Part shown: positions 1 to 8,610 of the stretch, in pieces
Layout of the letters: each line of letters opens with the position of its first letter
Position numbering within the stretch: the first letter of the stretch is position 1
NCBI RefSeq assembly: GCF_027533845.1
Contig: NZ_JAPZVN010000033.1
Coordinates: forward strand, 1 to 52,951
Direction: 5' to 3'
Origin: Streptomyces sp. RPT161
Lineage (GTDB): Bacteria > Actinomycetota > Actinomycetes > Streptomycetales > Streptomycetaceae
DNA: 52,951 bases
The notes under the pieces: model-generated
Told to the model about the DNA's origin: nothing
What the model saw: the letters and a program-made list of their open reading frames with translations, nothing else
The model's database searches: none
Made by a program: the position numbers and the translations under genes

Positions 1-1
1 G

Positions 2-1156
2 CGCCAGCAGTTGGCCGAACTACCCCCTACGGAACGTGAACAGGTCCTGCTTGCCCTGGTGCGGGAATCCGCCACCACCGTACTGGGACACGCCCCCAGC
101 ACACAGATCGATAGTGACCAGCCCTTCAAGGAACTCGGCTTCGACTCACTGACCGGAATCGAGCTACGCAACCTGCTACAAGCCAAGACCGGGGCGAGCC
201 TGCCCGCCAGCGTAGTGTTCGACTACCCGGATCCGGAGACTCTGGCCAATGGCCTGGGGGCGATTTTGTTCCCGCCGACGGAACCTTCAAACCGCAGTGC
301 TGGTCTGATCTCGACGTCGCATCACGACTTGTTCGGCGAGTTGTACCTTCGGGCCATGGAGAACGGTCAGTTGGCGCATGCGCAAGAGCTCATGCTCAGT
401 GGCGCACAGCTGCGTGCGAAATTCCATGATCCTGCCGAATTGGACGCCGCGCCTTCTGTTGTTCGTATCGGTTCGGCGCAGCAGGGTCCGCACATGATCT
501 GTGTGTGCCCGACGGTCATGACAACCGGACCGCAGGTTTACACACGTTTTGCGGAACAGTTCACGGACGGCTGGACGGTGTCAGCCTTGGTACCGCCCGG
601 GTTCGACGGCGGCGAAGCCCTGCCTGCGACACGTGAGGCTTTGGTGCGCAGCTTGGCAGATTCGGTCGAAGACTACGTCGGGGATTCAGAGCTCTCGCTC
701 GTCGGTCATTCCTCGGGTGGTGTGGTGGCGTATGAACTCGCCAAGGAGCTTCAGGGGCGAGGTTTGGATCCCACTGCGGTGGTGTTGATAGATTCATACA
801 GCTTCGACGGTGATGGCGGCCGGCCTGAAGAAATGTTCCGGAACGCGCTGAACGCAAGGATGATCGAGTACCTGCGTTGGGCGAGTGGCGACAAGCTGTC
901 CGAGCGGATCACGGCCCAGGTGTGGAGTCTGGAGTTGCTCAGAGGTTGGCGGCCGGAAGGACTTTCCGCGCCGACACTGTACGTTCGCCCGATTCAGCCT
1001 CTTGTGGAAGAGGAGAAGCCTGAATGGCGAGGTGATGTCATATCGATGATGACCTCAGTCGCTGATGTTCCCGGCGATCACTTCACCATCTTGGAAGGTG
1101 AGCATGTGGGTTCGACCGCTCGTGTTGTCGACCACTGGTTGAGGAACTTGCGATGA
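2..1156 (+). CDS. Modular type I polyketide synthase, C-terminal ACP-thioesterase end (5' partial)
   Basis: The frame is open to the left edge, so this is the last part of a larger PKS. Residue numbers count from the codon at base 11. An acyl carrier protein covers about residues 10-87, with the phosphopantetheine serine in LGFDSL (Ser46). A linker follows, then a type I thioesterase (about 148-381) with the GHSSGG nucleophile elbow (Ser234), a likely catalytic Asp in VLIDSY and a His in GDHF near the end. The thioesterase would release the finished chain from the assembly line by hydrolysis or macrocyclisation; product and module count cannot be known from this fragment. The C-terminal end looks intact. 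It is followed by about 780 bases without a gene and then the UbiX/UbiD pair, so those genes may lie on the border of the same cluster (inference). Confidence 0.95.
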   Translation, partial: RQQLAELPPTEREQVLLALVRESATTVLGHAPSTQIDSDQPFKELGFDSLTGIELRNLLQAKTGASLPASVVFDYPDPETLANGLGAILFPPTEPSNRSAGLISTSHHDLFGELYLRAMENGQLAHAQELMLSGAQLRAKFHDPAELDAAPSVVRIGSAQQGPHMICVCPTVMTTGPQVYTRFAEQFTDGWTVSALVPPGFDGGEALPATREALVRSLADSVEDYVGDSELSLVGHSSGGVVAYELAKELQGRGLDPTAVVLIDSYSFDGDGGRPEEMFRNALNARMIEYLRWASGDKLSERITAQVWSLELLRGWRPEGLSAPTLYVRPIQPLVEEEKPEWRGDVISMMTSVADVPGDHFTILEGEHVGSTARVVDHWLRNLR

Positions 1157-1935
1157 CGGCGCTGGTGCCGGCTGCCAGGCGGCGGCCCGCCGCGCCCACT
1201 GCCCACCAACGGCGATCCTGACGCGCAAGTCGGATCGATGGCGCTTGCCCACAGCCGCGGCGCGTTCGTGACCCAAAGACGAGGCGTTCCCGCTGCCGTA
1301 CGCCGCGCGTACTACTCAAACGAGGGATGGGGTCGCTGGCGCCGCGCGGGACAATGAGCGGCGTACGAACTGACGGCCTAGGGTACAGGTTGGTGATCGG
1401 GACAGTCGTGTGCAGTCGGACCATGAACCCCACCGCCCCGCAGGCCATCGTGCGCTTCGGCCGCAGCGCCGGGAGAGCTGTGCCAGGCCCAGCAGGGTGC
1501 GGCCACCACGTGCCGCACACTCGACTGGCCTCAACTAACCGCAACCGAAGATACCTTGACCCCTCGTCATGTGGGAGTCGGCTGTCCACCTCAACCGTGA
1601 CCCTGGCAGCTGGCGGTGAGTACAGCCGGATGGGCAGCCGAGACGCCCGTGAGCGCCCGCCTGAGTACGGACCGCCAATGTTGTGCAGGCTTATCGGCGT
1701 GAAGCCGCTGGTGCGGCTGGTGTCAATGTGTGGCCGAAGCAGGGTGGCGCTGGCAGAGTTGGGCGGCCGGAGCCAGCGCGCGATGTGTGACGCCAGAGGT
1801 GGCCCGAGTGGGAGAGGTGCGTGCATCGCATGTCGAGGCGAAATGCGCGGCGCTGCGGACCACCTGGTATCGACTGACAAAAGTCGCTGAGTTGGCGTTG
1901 CGACAACTCGGGCTGGCGACCCTGAAGGCAGTGGT
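1157..1935. other. Stretch without a recognisable gene
   Basis: All six frames were read. The longer open frames on both strands give low-complexity Arg/Ser/Pro-rich translations of the kind expected from antisense frames in GC-rich DNA. No start with a good ribosome site and no known family was seen. It may hold a heavily decayed gene or the promoter of the UbiX gene. Confidence 0.5.
1871..1909. promoter_or_regulatory. Two adjacent short inverted repeats upstream of the UbiX gene
   Basis: CGACT (1871-1875) pairs with AGTCG (1882-1886), and GAGTTG (1889-1894) pairs with CAACTC (1904-1909). They sit 27-65 bases before the UbiX start codon. They could be an operator or leader hairpins, but short repeats also arise by chance. 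Confidence 0.25.
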
Positions 1936-2525
1936 ATGCGGTTGATCGTCGACCTCACCGGGACTACCAGTACAGCGTTGGGAGTCCGGCTGCTTCAGCG
2001 GTTGCGCGAGATCGGCTCGATCGAGACGCATCTCATCCTGAGTCGGTGGCCGAGGGCCACCCTGGAACCGGAGATTCCGTATTCCGTTGGTCAGGTTCGC
2101 GAGCTCGCCGATGTGACCTACGGTCCGGCGGGCCAAGCCGCCCCGATCTTGAGCGGCTCCTTCCTCGCGGATGGGATGATCGTGATCCCGTGCAGCAACG
2201 AAACCCTCGCAGCGATCCGCATCGGATACGCGAGTGATCTGGTCACGAGAGCGGCTGATGTCGTGATCAAGGAGCGGCGGCGCCTTGTCCTGGTGACGAG
2301 GGAGACGCCGCTTTCGGCGATTCATCTGGAGAACATGCTCGAACTCGCCCGGCTCTGGGTCACGACCATGCCGCCGACTTCGGCGTATTACGCACGGCTC
2401 CGCAGGACATCGACGACGTCGTGGACAACTTCGTCGGCCGTGTTCTCGACCAGTTCGGGCCCGACTCCGCCGAGGTCCCCCGCTGGGCCGGGCTACCGAC
2501 CAAGAGTCCGTTGAGCCCCGGCTAG
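1936..2525 (+). pseudogene. ubiX: UbiX-type flavin prenyltransferase with a frameshift near the C-terminus
   Basis: UbiX joins dimethylallyl phosphate to FMN to make prenylated FMN, the cofactor of UbiD decarboxylases. Residues 1-153 follow the family: RAADVVIKERR (the Arg and Lys that bind the prenyl phosphate), the RETPL block and the YYA tyrosine. After about base 2395 the original frame turns into a Ser/Thr/Arg-rich tail that stops at 2514. A neighbouring frame continues exactly as a UbiX C-terminus (PQDIDDVVDNFVGRVLDQFG) and stops at 2525. The break therefore removes the Arg of GRVLD, equivalent to Arg185 of Pseudomonas UbiX. The N-terminal motif is also unusual: DLTGTTST where family members have an ITGATGA-like FMN loop. 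A sequencing error is possible. The UbiD gene starts 53 bases after the corrected stop. Confidence 0.85.
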
Positions 2526-2577
2526 CGTCGGCCACGCCACCGACGACCGGTCCGTCCATCCTGAAGGGAACAGCTGA

Positions 2578-4038
2578 ATGAAGCGACTCAAGGACCTGCG
2601 TGAGTATCTGGACGAGCTGAAGGCGCATGACGATGTGCGCCACATCGACGACCAGGTCGACCCCCATCTGGAGGCCGGTGCCGCGGCCCGCTACTCCTAC
2701 GAGAACCGCGGACCGGCCCTGCTCCTGAACCACCTGACCGGACATGACCGGTTCTGCCGCATCCTGGCCGCGCCGGCGGGGCTCAGTTCCATCCCCGAAT
2801 ACCCTCTTGCCCGTATCGCGCTGTCCCTCGGGCTCGACGTCGCCGCGACGGCCCGCGAAATCATCGACGCTCTCGCGGCTTCGCGCACGCGGGAGCCGAT
2901 CCCACCAGTCGTTGTCGACCATGCGCCGTGTCAGGACAACGTGTTGCTCGGTGAGGAAGCCGACCTCGATCGGTTCCCGGCACCGATGCTTCACGACGGC
3001 GACGGGGGCCCCTACATCAACACCTGGGGGACGATCATCGTCTCGACTCCTGACGGGTCGTTCACCAACTGGGCGATCGCCCGCGTGATGAAGATCGATG
3101 GCCGACGAATGACCGGCACCTTCATTCCCACCCAGCACCTCGGGCAGATCCGGAAGCAGTGGTCCGACCTCGGCCGCCCTATGCCGTTCGCTATTGTGCA
3201 AGGAACTGAACCCGGCATTCCGTTCATCGCGAGCATGCCGCTCCCCGATGGGGTCGAGGAAGCGGCATTCCTCGGAACGCACTTCGGTGAGCCCATGGAG
3301 CTGGTCAAGTGCACCACTCTGGACCTGCTGGTCCCCGCGAGCGCGGAGATCGTCATCGAAGGACACGTCATGCCGGGGCGCACCGCGGTCGAGGGGCCGA
3401 TGGGCGAGTACGCCGGCTACCAGCCACGGCACACCAGCATGCAACCGGAATACGTGGTGGAGGCGATCACCTACCGGGACGAACCCATCTGGCCGATCTC
3501 GGTCGCAGGTGAGCCAGCCGACGAGACACACACCGCGTGGGGCCTGGTCACGGCCGCGGAGGCGCTCGCTCAGCTGCGGGCGGCGAACCTGCCGGTTTCC
3601 ACCGCGTGGATGCCCTTCGAATCCGCTTCCCACTGGCTCGTTATCACCCTCCCTGGGGACTGGCGGGAGCAGTTGCCCGGCGTCGGCACAGACGAGATGT
3701 GCTTGCGCATCTCACAAGTCCTGTCCAACACCCGCATCGAGGCTATATTCACGCGGATCTTCGTCCTCGACGACGACATCGACCCGTCCAACCCCACAGA
3801 GCTGGCCTGGGCAATAGCGACCAGGGTGAGCCCCGCGCGCGGACGCATCATCCGACACGGCATGATCAACCCACTCGCGGGATGCTATTCCGACCAGGAA
3901 CGCCGCCTCGGCTACGGTCCCAAGGCCGTCCTGAACGGCCTCCAAGCACCGTCCGGAGAGCGCAACACACGCAGCTCCTTCCGCCACAGCTACCCAGAAG
4001 CGGTGCAACAGCGAGTGATTGAGCTTCTTGCCCAGTAG
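2578..4038 (+). CDS. ubiD: UbiD-family prenylated-FMN-dependent decarboxylase
   Basis: This 486-residue protein has the normal length for the family. UbiD enzymes reversibly decarboxylate aromatic or alpha,beta-unsaturated acids with prenylated FMN, Mn and K. The catalytic Glu-Arg-Glu set is visible: Arg169 (AIARV) and Glu272 and Glu277 in VEGPMGEYAGY. Likely metal ligands are Asn164, His187 (PTQHL) and a Glu in GVEEAA. Spacings match fungal Fdc1 within one residue. The ATG at 2578 has GAAGGGA 9 bases upstream. The gene directly follows the UbiX gene, the usual cofactor-maker partner, and both lie downstream of a PKS terminus. The third gene (VdcD type) of many vanillate/4-hydroxybenzoate decarboxylase operons is absent. 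The substrate is unknown: an aromatic acid or a polyketide-derived unsaturated acid is possible. The function needs an active UbiX, here or elsewhere in the genome. Confidence 0.93.
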   Translation: MKRLKDLREYLDELKAHDDVRHIDDQVDPHLEAGAAARYSYENRGPALLLNHLTGHDRFCRILAAPAGLSSIPEYPLARIALSLGLDVAATAREIIDALAASRTREPIPPVVVDHAPCQDNVLLGEEADLDRFPAPMLHDGDGGPYINTWGTIIVSTPDGSFTNWAIARVMKIDGRRMTGTFIPTQHLGQIRKQWSDLGRPMPFAIVQGTEPGIPFIASMPLPDGVEEAAFLGTHFGEPMELVKCTTLDLLVPASAEIVIEGHVMPGRTAVEGPMGEYAGYQPRHTSMQPEYVVEAITYRDEPIWPISVAGEPADETHTAWGLVTAAEALAQLRAANLPVSTAWMPFESASHWLVITLPGDWREQLPGVGTDEMCLRISQVLSNTRIEAIFTRIFVLDDDIDPSNPTELAWAIATRVSPARGRIIRHGMINPLAGCYSDQERRLGYGPKAVLNGLQAPSGERNTRSSFRHSYPEAVQQRVIELLAQ

Positions 4039-4250
4039 GTGCGGCCTGCCTCCCGTGGTGATCGAGGAAGCACTTCCGGGAACGGACACAGCCAAGGAGC
4101 AGCGGGACGTCTGAGTGGGAAGGGTGCCTTCGCAGTTGAGCGGTGCGTTCCGTTGGGCGAGCCAGTTGTCCGTCGCAGTGCGTGACTGGCGTGGCGGGCA
4201 TCGGCCCTGTATGCAGAGCGCCCGTGGGCACATGTGATCATTTCGGTGCT

Positions 4251-4380
4251 CTACGCAGAGGCGAGGAGGCTGCGCAGGTTCTCCTTGGCGATCCACCCGG
4301 TCAGCAGCGTCTGGCCGACCCTGCCTTCGCCCACCAGCCCGTTCCACATCGTTGCGAACTGCTTTGCACGGCACGTAACT
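4251..4380 (-). mobile_element. ISL3-type transposase fragment
   Basis: On the minus strand one frame reads QFATMWNGLVGEGRV and then GQTLLTGWIAKENLRSLLAS before a stop at 4251-4253. This resembles the WIAKE-LR stretch of ISL3-family (IS204/IS1001-like) transposases. Upstream frames are broken by stops, so only a relic remains. No terminal inverted repeats were recognised. Confidence 0.6.
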
Positions 4381-4466
4381 CGGCGCTAGTCGTGTTTGCG
4401 CTGTGAGGCGCTGCTGGTCTTTGTTGGTATACAAAGCTGGCCGGTAGGCCACGAGGAAAGCCTGCG

Positions 4467-4815
4467 GTGTACTCGTGGCGATGCCGCACGCAGTCGGGCT
4501 GCTCCCTGTCCAACTTCGTGCACGACCCGGCAACGCTCCTGGTGGCGTGTGCGACCTGGTCGCGGGTAACGAGGGAGCCCGGTCGACTACTTCTGCGCCC
4601 CGGGCTGTCGCTGGGTACTGGATGCAGGCATCGAGGCGTGCTTCGGCTCGATCGACCACGTGGCCCTGACGGAACCGGGTGCGTCACCTGGTGAAGGGAA
4701 AGGGCGTCTTGTCGCTAGTCAAAGCCTTCCTCAAGGCCGGGGTACTCACGGAACTTGGTGATAGCAAGGAGGCGCTGACCTGCACCAAGCAAGGCGGCAT
4801 TGTCAGCCCCCAACA
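4467..4815 (+). mobile_element. Group II intron reverse transcriptase remnant
   Basis: Pieces of a bacterial group II intron RT appear in order but in shifting frames: LSNFVHDPATLLVA, then DLVAGNEGARS in another frame, then CRWVLDAGIEACFGSIDH (RWVLDADIEACFDSIDH in intact relatives), then a frameshift near 4672 and VLSLVKAFLKAGVLTELG with TKQGGIVSP (TPQGGILSP in intact proteins). The middle of the N-terminal half is deleted and the YADD active-site region is missing. It is a dead fragment; no intron RNA domain V was located. Confidence 0.75.
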
Positions 4816-4959
4816 CAATAGGGAACCGCTGCTTCGAAGTGGCGTCGCGTCACCGGTGGTTGGGGAAGCTGCCTTGCGCTGCGAGTAGGCTTCGCTATGA
4901 GGGGTAGTACTTTCGTGGCATGGCGCGTGGTGACCGTGTCTGGCGGCGGCGGTGTCTGA

Positions 4960-5120
4960 CCGGCGTCGAACCAATGGCCAGCTTGCGCAACCTGGCGATC
5001 GGCGTCCACCGCCAGGACGGACGCAGCATCAGCCCTCCGCCCCGCCGTCCGCGACTACCAACGACCCTTTTCAGCCCTCGACTTGTCTGATGAACCCGGA
5101 CAGGACGCCATCATGCAAAG
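4960..5120 (+). mobile_element. Transposase C-terminal remnant (ISAs1/IS4-like)
   Basis: MASLRNLAIGVHRQDGRS starts at 4974. After a one-base shift the frame continues ALRPAVRDYQRPFSALDLS. Together they match the C-terminal signature of ISAs1-like DDE transposases (MA-LRNLAI...ALR...RDY-RPL-LGL). The catalytic part is absent. It lies just beyond the intron RT fragment. Confidence 0.6.
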
Positions 5121-5207
5121 ACCGTGCGTACGGGCGGACATGCCGCAAGTCGTGTGTCTCGCACGACTCATGTCAGATAACTCATGCCAACAGAGGGTGG
5201 GCGCGAA

Positions 5208-5401
5208 ACATTGGGTTAACCAATGTTGGTCCCGCGACAGGATTAAAAGCCCCTATTAGGGGGCAAGTCGGAAAAATCGGATGGTCGGGAATCGAGACCG
5301 GCTTAGGCGCGATAATGAGTCCAGAAGGGGGGCGCAGGGGCGGAGGAACCTGCTTCGTAAGTTGCCAGGTGGTCCAGGAGACCACATGCGCACACGTGCG
5401 C
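5208..5401. promoter_or_regulatory. Four palindromes in the leader of the LuxR-type gene
   Basis: Within 200 bases lie ACATTGG-GTTAA-CCAATGT (5208-5226), CCCCTATTAGGGG (5250-5262), GTGGTC-CAGGA-GACCAC (5369-5385) and GCGCAC-AC-GTGCGC (5388-5401), all with perfect arms. They precede the regulator start by 33-226 bases and sit in locally AT-richer DNA, as expected of a promoter/operator region. Candidates are autoregulatory or quorum/hormone-type operators; the cognate protein is unknown. Confidence 0.5.
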
Positions 5402-5433
5402 GCACTATCCCGGAAGGCGTCGACGAAAGGTAA

Positions 5434-6801
5434 GTGGGCATCATGTGTGATTGCCGGTGCCGGGTGCACACCCAGCTTCTCCACAGCCTGTCTGACGATT
5501 TCGTGACCGCTCTCGTGGCGGGTGATGTCCGTGACTGCTCTCTTGCGCTCTCGGTATCCGCTTGGCTCGGCGGTGAAGTAAAGCGAGGAATTGAGTTAGC
5601 GTCGTATGCCGCAGACTCCGCACACGGGAACTGTGACGGAGGTTGCGCGAGGCTCGCGAAGATATGGCATGCCCAGCTCTTGACTCGTATACGCGATTTG
5701 AAGGCGGGGGCACGCGTCCTGGACGGTATGGGTGTACCGGCCGACGTTCCTGATGGTGACGGGGTTTCAGCCGCTTTGATGGTTTGCCGAGCTGAGCTCG
5801 CTCTCGCGTCGGGCGACGTTGGCGGCGCGGTCGCCAAGGCGGGCGTCGGAGTCGGGTTGGCAGAGCAGGCCGGCGTCCATGTCCTGTTACCGAACCTGCA
5901 TGTCATCCTGGCTGTGGGTGCTGTGCGACAGTCCGACATGACCGCGGGCCTGGAGTATGCGCGCCTGTTGGGCGACGACGCTCTTATCGGCCGCACGGTT
6001 TACGTACGTGGTCAATGCGCGTGGGCCACAGCCCAGGCGTTTGAGGCCGATAACGGCGCGGCAGGTATTTCCCATCTCGTGGAGCGCCTGATTATCGATG
6101 ATCGGCTCAATCGGGAACTCCTCGTCGCTCAGCCTTCTGCCGCGGCGTGGCTTGTTCGGGTCGCGCGAGGTATGGGGGAGGAAGGGCTCGCGCTGAAATG
6201 CGTGGAGCGAGCTGACATGCTCGCAAGGGGGTCTTGGGGCTTTCGTACGCTCCATGCGGCAGCACTGCACGCCGAAGGACTGTTCGAGAATAATCCCGAC
6301 AAACTGCGAGCCGCCAGCGACCTTCATCTGGATCGCTGGGCGGCAGCCTCCGCCAGCGAGGATCAGGCCAAGATATGGTCCGCGCAGCGCATGGGCCGCG
6401 ATCGCGCTGTCGAGCAGTTGAAGAACGCGGCCGCCGCCTATGAGGAAGTCGGCGCGGCTCGCGACCTTGCCCGAGTTGCAAGCAAACTCAGGGATCTGGG
6501 TGTGCGTTCCGGGCGAGTAATGCGACCGATGCGACGCAATGGCCACACAATAGGGTTTCTGACGGATACGGAGTTCGCGGTGGCCAACTTGGTGAGTCAG
6601 GGATTGACGAACGTCCAAGTAGGCCGCCAGCTCTATATATCCACTCACACCGTCGCATTCCATCTGAAGAAGATATTCCGTAAGTTGGAGGTTTCTTCGC
6701 GGGTGGAACTGGCCTGTGCGTGGGTGAATCTCACATCGGACCAACTGGCGCTGCCCGGAATATCGAAACAGCGCACAATGGCGCTCACAGCCTCGACCTG
6801 A
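5434..6801 (+). CDS. LuxR-family transcriptional regulator
   Basis: This 455-residue protein has a helical, TPR-like N-terminal and central region and a C-terminal LuxR/GerE DNA-binding domain (about 385-445: LTDTEFAVANLVSQGLTN, then a recognition helix near STHTVAFHLKKIFRKL). It resembles the C-terminal part of large LAL regulators but lacks the P-loop ATPase domain, so it may be a shortened LAL protein. GTG at 5434 has AAAGG 3 bases upstream; the ATG at 5443 is an alternative and the true start is uncertain. Its place near the PKS end and the UbiX/UbiD pair suggests pathway-specific control (inference). The palindromic leader suggests that the gene is itself regulated. Confidence 0.9.
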   Translation: MGIMCDCRCRVHTQLLHSLSDDFVTALVAGDVRDCSLALSVSAWLGGEVKRGIELASYAADSAHGNCDGGCARLAKIWHAQLLTRIRDLKAGARVLDGMGVPADVPDGDGVSAALMVCRAELALASGDVGGAVAKAGVGVGLAEQAGVHVLLPNLHVILAVGAVRQSDMTAGLEYARLLGDDALIGRTVYVRGQCAWATAQAFEADNGAAGISHLVERLIIDDRLNRELLVAQPSAAAWLVRVARGMGEEGLALKCVERADMLARGSWGFRTLHAAALHAEGLFENNPDKLRAASDLHLDRWAAASASEDQAKIWSAQRMGRDRAVEQLKNAAAAYEEVGAARDLARVASKLRDLGVRSGRVMRPMRRNGHTIGFLTDTEFAVANLVSQGLTNVQVGRQLYISTHTVAFHLKKIFRKLEVSSRVELACAWVNLTSDQLALPGISKQRTMALTAST

Positions 6802-6989
6802 CGGTCACGCAGTTTTCGCGGGCACGCACGTGCTCCCTTGATGACCTGTGTCGGTTTGTCAGTGCTGCGTGAGCGTTGATGTGTCAGCGGCCTGGAGTGG
6901 TGTTGGGCCGTGGGCGGGATGACGACGGTCAGGGCCAGGCGCCGTAGGCCCGGCGCTGGTGAGGGGGCGGTGGTCAGTGCCGCCGTGTG

Positions 6990-7522
6990 GAGGGATCGGC
7001 GAGGGGGCGTTCCAGCGCGGCGTGACGATCGGCGAGGTCGGCGAGCAGTTCGGCCTCGATGGCAAGATCGTACGTCGCTGTGCGCGAGCCGCCACCGCCC
7101 AGGCGCTGATGCGGGAGTGGCCAGCCCGCACCAGCGAAACAACCCCTCACAGGCCCTACCTCGTCCGCCGGTGGTCCGAGGAATGCGACAACGCGCAAAC
7201 TCTGGCGGAACGAGATCGGCGCTTGGGGCTCCCGGGGCAGCGGCAGGAGCGTCCGCCGTTGCCTCCGTCTCAACTCCCTTGTCGAGTAGGGGCGTTTCAC
7301 GACCGGCGCCGTGCGGCTTCCAGCTGTCGCCGACGTGGTCCGATGGGGCATCGGCCGCCCGGAGAAGCAGAGCGACCAGGCCCGGCAGGGCCTGTGAAGG
7401 ACGTGTGAGCCCGCTGCCCGGGCATCGCCGACTCCATCCGCCTGGTGCGCGGCTTCGCGACCATCCTGCACCGCAGCGACGGTCACCGCCTGGGCGACTG
7501 CCCCGCCGAGGCGAACGAGTGA
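6990..7522 (+). pseudogene. ISL3-family transposase pseudogene
   Basis: One frame reads RGVTIGEVGEQFGLDGKIVRRCARAATAQ and then PARTSETTPHRPYLVRRWSEECDNAQTL, the HTH and linker of Streptomyces ISL3-type transposases (QLGLDRKTVRRYARA, RPYLLRRWSEGCDNA). After frameshifts around 7250-7400, another frame gives CPGIADSIRLVRGFATILHR followed by DGHRL, the later SFA-like block. The DDE region is missing. It is a relic without recognisable ends. The remaining bases to 7688 hold no recognisable gene. Confidence 0.7.
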
Positions 7523-7688
7523 GGGATCACGGGAATCCGTACTTCGCCAACCCGCGACTTCCCGCCGCGGTGCGGTCTGACTTGCTCAAACTGCGCACCG
7601 GCACCGCCATGGCCCGGAACGACATCGTCGGCAACACGCGCGCGGGCTACGCCGTCGAGGTCTCGCGACGGCGCAGCGAACCGCGGCA

Positions 7689-8480
7689 TCAGTCGCGGTC
7701 AGGCAAACCGGCCCAGAACCGTGTCATCGCCTCGACCGCGGGGCGCGGATCCATCTCCGGCCACCAGTGCACCACCCCCTCAAGGAGGGCGACTTCCGCG
7801 CCGGCCTGTTGCGCCGACCACTGATGCATGGCCAGTGTCCCATTGGGATCGGCAGTGGGAACGAGGGCAAGCCCAGGCCGCTGACGAGCCCGCGCGAGAC
7901 CTTTTCCGGCCTCGGCCATCACCGGTTGGGCGGCCGAGCGCAGCAGGGACAGCACAGCCCGGCCGAGTTCCTCGTCAAAGCCGGCGGCGAGGCGCTCGGC
8001 GACGGGTCCGCTGATGCCCATGCCGTTCACGACGGCCGTCCTCTGTTCAAAGGTGCCGCCAAAGAGCTTCGCCACCGAGGCTTCACCGGCCCCCTCCTGC
8101 TGCCAGCCCTGCGCCAACGGGTGCCAGACGTAGTCCGGGGCGAACAACTGCATCGTGTCCGAGACCCAGCTGCGGATCAGGTCGGGACGGTGCATGGCCA
8201 CCTGCACCACGTGTGCGCCGCCCCAGTCATGGCCCACGAGGTCAACTGGGCGTGCGAACGCCTCCAACCGTGACACCAGCCATTCGCGATAGCCAGTCAC
8301 GGTGGCCTCGAAGCCACTGGGCAGGGGCACGCCGAACCCCGGTGGGGACAGTGTGAACACATCGTCACGGTCCAGCAGCTTGAGTACCGGCCCCCACACC
8401 GCGGCGTTCTCCGGGTTGCCGTGAACGAGGACGAGCGGCGGCCGCGCCGCGCTGTCTCTGCCCTCAATGTCGTTTGCCAT
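7689..8480 (-). CDS. Alpha/beta-fold hydrolase (epoxide hydrolase/haloalkane dehalogenase-like)
   Basis: This is a 263-residue protein with HGNPENAAVWG (oxyanion-hole HG motif, about residues 20-30), the nucleophile elbow GHDWGG with Asp as nucleophile, and a C-terminal VVHWWPE with the probable catalytic His. An Asp nucleophile points to epoxide or halide hydrolysis rather than ester cleavage. The chosen ATG at 8480 has GAAGGGA 6-7 bases upstream; the frame stays open further upstream but that extension is low complexity. It reads away from the membrane protein gene on the same strand, 130 bases distant. The substrate is unknown. Confidence 0.87.
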   Translation of the reverse strand: MANDIEGRDSAARPPLVLVHGNPENAAVWGPVLKLLDRDDVFTLSPPGFGVPLPSGFEATVTGYREWLVSRLEAFARPVDLVGHDWGGAHVVQVAMHRPDLIRSWVSDTMQLFAPDYVWHPLAQGWQQEGAGEASVAKLFGGTFEQRTAVVNGMGISGPVAERLAAGFDEELGRAVLSLLRSAAQPVMAEAGKGLARARQRPGLALVPTADPNGTLAMHQWSAQQAGAEVALLEGVVHWWPEMDPRPAVEAMTRFWAGLPDRD

Positions 8481-8610
8481 GTCGTCCCTTCGATCTGTCA
8501 CATCGGTTGGGTCCGCGGCCTTGCTCTGCCAGGACCTCGGCGAGACAGCGGCCACGTCTGTGCGGCTCAGTAGCCGCCGCGTGAGCCCGCGTGGTGGGCG
8601 GCGAAGCGGG

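Noticed and set aside
1723-3633. 636-codon minus-strand open frame over the UbiX/UbiD genes
   Set aside because: It is antisense to two recognised families and its translation is Arg/Asp/Gly-rich without any motif. It is a GC-rich shadow frame.
4251-7522. Complete, active insertion sequences
   Set aside because: The transposase pieces are short and frameshifted, and no terminal inverted repeats or target duplications were found.
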